Shown: piece after piece, positions 60,930 to 64,000 of the stretch
Position numbering within the stretch: position 1 is the first letter of the stretch
Layout of the letters: each line of letters starts with the position of its first letter
Assembly (NCBI GenBank): GCA_027487945.1
Contig: JAIYCQ010000043.1
Location: 1-64,000, forward strand
Direction: 5' to 3'
DNA: 64,000 nucleotides
Source: Caulobacteraceae bacterium
Lineage (GTDB): Bacteria; Pseudomonadota; Alphaproteobacteria; Caulobacterales; Caulobacteraceae
Made by a program: the position numbers and the translations under genes
Notes under the pieces: model-generated
Databases searched by the model: none
Told to the model about the DNA's origin: nothing
Seen by the model: the letters and a program-made list of their open reading frames with translations, nothing else

Positions 60930-62384
60930 ATGGCCGCGTCCGAGATCCTGACCGTCGCGGAGATGACGGCCGCCGACCAGGCCGCCATCGCCGCCGGAAC
61001 TCCCGGTCTCGTACTGATGGAACGCGCCGGCGCGGCGGTAGCCGAGGCCATTCGCGTGCGCTTCAAGCCCTGCCGCGTCGCGGTTCTCTGCGGCCCCGGC
61101 AACAACGGCGGCGACGGCTATGTGGTCGCCCGGCTGCTGAAGCGACGCGGCTGGCCCGTCTGGGTCGAGACGCTGGGCCAGCCGACCACGGCGGATGCGA
61201 AGGCCATGGCCGGGAAATGGCGTGGAGAGACGCGGCCGATGGGCGCCGCCGGCCGCCCTGCCGACCTCTATGTTGACGCCCTGTTCGGCGCCGGGCTCAG
61301 CAAGCCCCTGTCCAGTGACGCGCTGCGCTTCGCCCAGGCGACCCAGGCGCTCAAGGGCCAGGTCGTGGCGATCGACGTCCCCAGCGGCGTCGCCGGCGAC
61401 AGCGGCGCGGTGCTGGGTGACGTCTCCGTGCGCGCCGACCTGACGGTCACCTTCCATCGCAAGAAGGTCGGCCATGTCCTGGAGCCGGGCCGCGCCGCCT
61501 GCGGTGAGGTCGTGGTGGCCGACATCGGCCTCGGCGCGACCCCGACGCTGCTGCTGGAGAACGGCCCGGCCCTCTGGCTGGACCGCTTTCCCTGGCCGGA
61601 CGCGACGTCGCACAAACATGCCCGGGGACGGCTGGCGGTGGTCAGCGGTGAGCAGGCCTCGACCGGCGCCGCGCGCCTCGCGGCCCGGAGCGGCCTGCGG
61701 ATCGGGGCCGGGGTGGTCACGGTGCTGTCGCCGCCTTCGGCGGTCGCCGTGAACGCCGCCAACCTCGAGGCTATCATGCTGCGCGCCTTCGAGACCGACG
61801 CCGAACTGATCGAGGCCGCTGACACCGCCGAGGCGGTGGTGATCGGCCCCGCCGCCGGCGTCACCCCGCAGACCCGCGCCCGCGTATCGGCCCTGGCCCG
61901 CACGGGCGCGGCCCTGGTGCTCGATGCCGACGCCCTGACCGTGTTCCGGGACCGGCCGGCCGACCTGTTCAACGCCCTTGATCGCGACGATGTCCTCACG
62001 CCCCATCCCGGCGAGTTCGAGCGCGTGTTTCCCGGCCTGCTGAAGGCCACGCCGCACCGGATCGAGGCCGCGCGTCAGGCGGCGGCCAGTGCCGGCGCCG
62101 TGGTCCTGTTAAAGGGCGCCGACACCGTGATCGCAGCGCCGGATGGTCGGGCGGCGGTCAACGTCGAGCCGGCCCCATGGCTGGCCACCGCCGGCAGCGG
62201 CGATGTGCTGGCGGGTTTCATCGCCGGCCTGATCGCCCAGGGCATGGACAGTTTCGAGGCGGCCTGCGCCGGATCCTGGATCCACGCCGAGTGCGCCCGC
62301 CGGCACGGCCCGGGCCTGATCTCCGAGGACCTGCCGGGTCTGGCGGTCGGGGTGCTGGCGGACCTCTACAGGACGGGGCGGTAA
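60930..62384 (+). CDS. nnrD: Bifunctional NAD(P)H-hydrate epimerase / ADP-dependent hydratase
   Basis: The 484-residue fusion has the YjeF N-terminal epimerase domain (GPGNNGGDGYVVARLL, IDVPSGVAGDSG) in residues 1-210 and the C-terminal carbohydrate-kinase-like dehydratase (LTPHPGEFERVFPG, LLKGADTVIAAPDGR, TAGSGDVLAGFIAGLIAQG) after about 220. It repairs NADHX and NADPHX damaged by heat or enzymes. The two-domain order is standard. It probably shares a transcript with the phosphatase upstream. Confidence 0.96.
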   Translation: MAASEILTVAEMTAADQAAIAAGTPGLVLMERAGAAVAEAIRVRFKPCRVAVLCGPGNNGGDGYVVARLLKRRGWPVWVETLGQPTTADAKAMAGKWRGETRPMGAAGRPADLYVDALFGAGLSKPLSSDALRFAQATQALKGQVVAIDVPSGVAGDSGAVLGDVSVRADLTVTFHRKKVGHVLEPGRAACGEVVVADIGLGATPTLLLENGPALWLDRFPWPDATSHKHARGRLAVVSGEQASTGAARLAARSGLRIGAGVVTVLSPPSAVAVNAANLEAIMLRAFETDAELIEAADTAEAVVIGPAAGVTPQTRARVSALARTGAALVLDADALTVFRDRPADLFNALDRDDVLTPHPGEFERVFPGLLKATPHRIEAARQAAASAGAVVLLKGADTVIAAPDGRAAVNVEPAPWLATAGSGDVLAGFIAGLIAQGMDSFEAACAGSWIHAECARRHGPGLISEDLPGLAVGVLADLYRTGR

Positions 62385-62435
62385 CCCTCTCGGCTCCGCC
62401 TTTCCGGGCGACGGTCGGGATGAGCGGATCAGCGG

Positions 62436-63971
62436 CTAGTTCAGCGCCGCCTCCAGGGCCCGCGCAGCCTCTGCCGGCGTCGCCTTGTCACCGTCGCGGT
62501 CGACGCTGTAGTTCGCCGCGCGCATCGCCTCGACGCTGACCTTGCCGATCAACGGCTCCAGCGCGGCCATCAGCTTCCGGTCTCCGGCGCGCTTGCCGGA
62601 CACCAGCACCACCGCGTCGTACGGGGGCAGGGCGCCCTTCGGGTCGGTCAGCACCACCAGGTCGTCGGCGGCGATCCGTCCGTCGCTGGAGAAGGCCGAG
62701 ATGACGTCGACATCGCCGCTCGCCAGGGCCCGGTACATGAAGGTCGGCTGGTAGCGGATTTCGCGTTTGAAGGAGAAGCCATAGGCGGCGTCGACGCCCT
62801 TCCATTCCGGGCGCGACAGGAACTCGATGTCGGAGCCCAGCTTCAGGCGCGGGGCGAGGCGGGCAAGGTCGGCCAGCGAGGTGACGCCCAGCTCCGCCGC
62901 CCGCTCCCGCCGCATGGCGAAGGCGTAGGCATTCTCGAACCCGAGCGAGCCCAGCACGACCACGCCGTCCCGCGCCCTGAGCTCTTTGGTCAGGGCATCC
63001 ACCACCGCCTCGCGACCGGGATTGTCCGTCCGGCCCAGGATGCTGGTCCACACCGTCCCGCTGTAGTCGACGTAGACATCGATCTCGCCCGCCGCCAGGG
63101 CGCGATAGGCCACTGCGCTGCCGAGATCCTCCTTGCGGACGACGTGGGCGCCCCCGCGCTCCAGCCGCCCGGCGACGAGCTCGGCCAGGATGTACTGCTC
63201 CGAGAAGTTCTTGGCCCCGACGGTATAGCCCGCCGGCTTGCCGAAGCTGACGAGCGGGAGGAGGGCGATGGCGACGCCGATCAGCAGGCCCGCGCCTCCG
63301 GCGATCACTCGCCGCCGGTCCCGCCGCGCGGCGCCGGCCTCCATCAGGCCCAGAAGCTGGTCGGCGCAGATGGCCAGCGTGGCCGAGGCGGCGCAGCCGA
63401 ACAGCACGAAGATCCAGTTCTCGGTCTGCAGGCCGGCGAAGATGTAGTTGCCGAGGCTGGTCTGGCCGACCGGGGTCGACAGGGTCGCCGCCCCGATGGT
63501 CCAGACCGCCGCCGTTCGGACGCCGGCCATGATCACCGGCAGGGCCAGCGGCAGCTCGACCCGCCACAGCTTCTGGCGCGGCGTCATGCCCACGCCGTCA
63601 GCCGCCTCGCGTACGGCCGGATCGACGCCCATCAGGCCGGTCGTGGCGGTCCGCAGGACGGGCAGCACGGCGTAGAGCGTCAGCGCCAGCAGCGAAGGCA
63701 GGAAGCCCAGGGCCGAGAAGCCATGGCCGGTCAGGCTTTCCGTCAGGCGCGACAACAGCAGGAGGAGCGGGAAGAACAGCGCCAGCAGCGCCAGGCTGGG
63801 GATGGTCTGGATCAACCCCGCGCCGGCCAGCAGCGGCCAGCGCAGGCGTGGATGTCGGCTGGCGGCCACCGCCAGCGGCAGGCTGATCGCGATGCCGAGC
63901 GTCAGGGCCGAGGCGCTGAGGAGAACATGCCAGGCCAGATAGTCGGGCAGCAGGGCGAAGGCCTCGCTCAT
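62436..63971 (-). CDS. OpuC-type ABC transporter: permease fused to substrate-binding domain
   Basis: The 511-residue protein has an N-terminal ABC permease part with six helices and a ProW-type loop (EAADGVGMTPRQKLWRVELPLALPVIMAGVRTA), then a linker helix (about 215-240) and a periplasmic OpuAC-like binding domain (VGAKNFSEQYILAELVAGRLE, YVDYSGTVWTSILG, VISAFSSDGRIAADDLVVL). The family takes up quaternary amines such as glycine betaine or choline. The start overlaps the stop of the upstream gene. The ligand is not certain. Confidence 0.93.
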   Translation of the reverse strand: MSEAFALLPDYLAWHVLLSASALTLGIAISLPLAVAASRHPRLRWPLLAGAGLIQTIPSLALLALFFPLLLLLSRLTESLTGHGFSALGFLPSLLALTLYAVLPVLRTATTGLMGVDPAVREAADGVGMTPRQKLWRVELPLALPVIMAGVRTAAVWTIGAATLSTPVGQTSLGNYIFAGLQTENWIFVLFGCAASATLAICADQLLGLMEAGAARRDRRRVIAGGAGLLIGVAIALLPLVSFGKPAGYTVGAKNFSEQYILAELVAGRLERGGAHVVRKEDLGSAVAYRALAAGEIDVYVDYSGTVWTSILGRTDNPGREAVVDALTKELRARDGVVVLGSLGFENAYAFAMRRERAAELGVTSLADLARLAPRLKLGSDIEFLSRPEWKGVDAAYGFSFKREIRYQPTFMYRALASGDVDVISAFSSDGRIAADDLVVLTDPKGALPPYDAVVLVSGKRAGDRKLMAALEPLIGKVSVEAMRAANYSVDRDGDKATPAEAARALEAALN

Positions 63972-64000
63972 TGTCCGCCCCCCAGCCGCGCGGCCAGCCG
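63968..64000 (-). CDS. Upstream ABC-transporter gene, C-terminal end (partial)
   Basis: The last ten codons (RLAARLGGGQ) and TGA of a minus-strand gene overlap the start of the permease fusion by four bases. By operon logic it is most likely the ATPase of the same betaine-type transporter. Too little is in the window to prove that. Confidence 0.5.
   Translation of the reverse strand, partial: RLAARLGGGQ

Overview
The window reads as chromosomal DNA of a high-GC alphaproteobacterium, most likely family Caulobacteraceae (Caulobacter or Phenylobacterium type). The reasons are: ribosomal proteins that look caulobacterial from memory (S10, and the acidic C-terminal tail on L3); adk between secY and rpsM with no rpmJ, infA or rpsD in the cluster; a CC0125/CC1285-type lipoprotein; an ATP12-type chaperone; a TonB-dependent receptor without an obvious dedicated ligand pathway; and glnB-glnA. 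Species cannot be fixed from the sequence alone.

Layout. 1-41 is the 3' end of tuf, closed by a terminator. 335-5145 is a non-ribosomal block between tuf and rpsJ: a secreted CAP protein, a FemAB/CelD-like GNAT plus JmjC/cupin_8 pair, a GSGD-repeat head-GIN protein and an outer-membrane beta-barrel protein. 5309-19949 is the S10-spc-alpha cluster (rpsJ to rplQ) with secY and adk. It has a promoter and long leader before rpsJ, a second promoter before rpsM, an intergenic repeat inside the spc part and a terminator after rplQ. 20234-23809 is an accessory-looking module: histidine kinase, OmpR-type regulator, a divergent secreted four-EF-hand protein and a fatty-acid-hydroxylase-family membrane enzyme, with paired operator-like dyads in the divergent promoter region.

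24304-29125 holds an ABC exporter and a VOC/ArsR/SRPBCC/MmcQ/MFS operon. 29204-39064 holds an HtrA lipoprotein, rarA, an unrecognised membrane protein, two RluA-family pseudouridine synthases around a lipoprotein and crcB, a Tat-exported DUF1501 protein with its DUF1800 partner, and an ATP12 chaperone. 39158-45868 carries the two subunits of a biotin-dependent acyl-CoA carboxylase (beta on +, alpha on -), separated by an orphan FliN-like gene, lipB, a small secreted protein and two DUF805 proteins. 45961-53536 is mostly housekeeping: SDR, YbjQ, MsrB, AEC transporter, GNAT, RuvX, GatCAB and a Kazal-type inhibitor lipoprotein. 53598-64000 holds a TonB receptor, a RimJ-like GNAT, glnA-glnB, a thiolase-superfamily protein without the usual nucleophile, a histidine phosphatase, the NAD(P)HX repair enzyme and an OpuC-type permease/binding-protein fusion.

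How the parts relate. About a quarter of the window is translation machinery under a few promoters. The rest is a mosaic of short operons separated by small palindromic repeats. No tRNA, rRNA, CRISPR array, insertion sequence or prophage was seen. The parts least explained by known systems are the two-component/EF-hand/hydroxylase module with its dyads, the GNAT-JmjC pair beside the ribosomal genes, the orphan FliN-like gene, and the Kazal lipoprotein.
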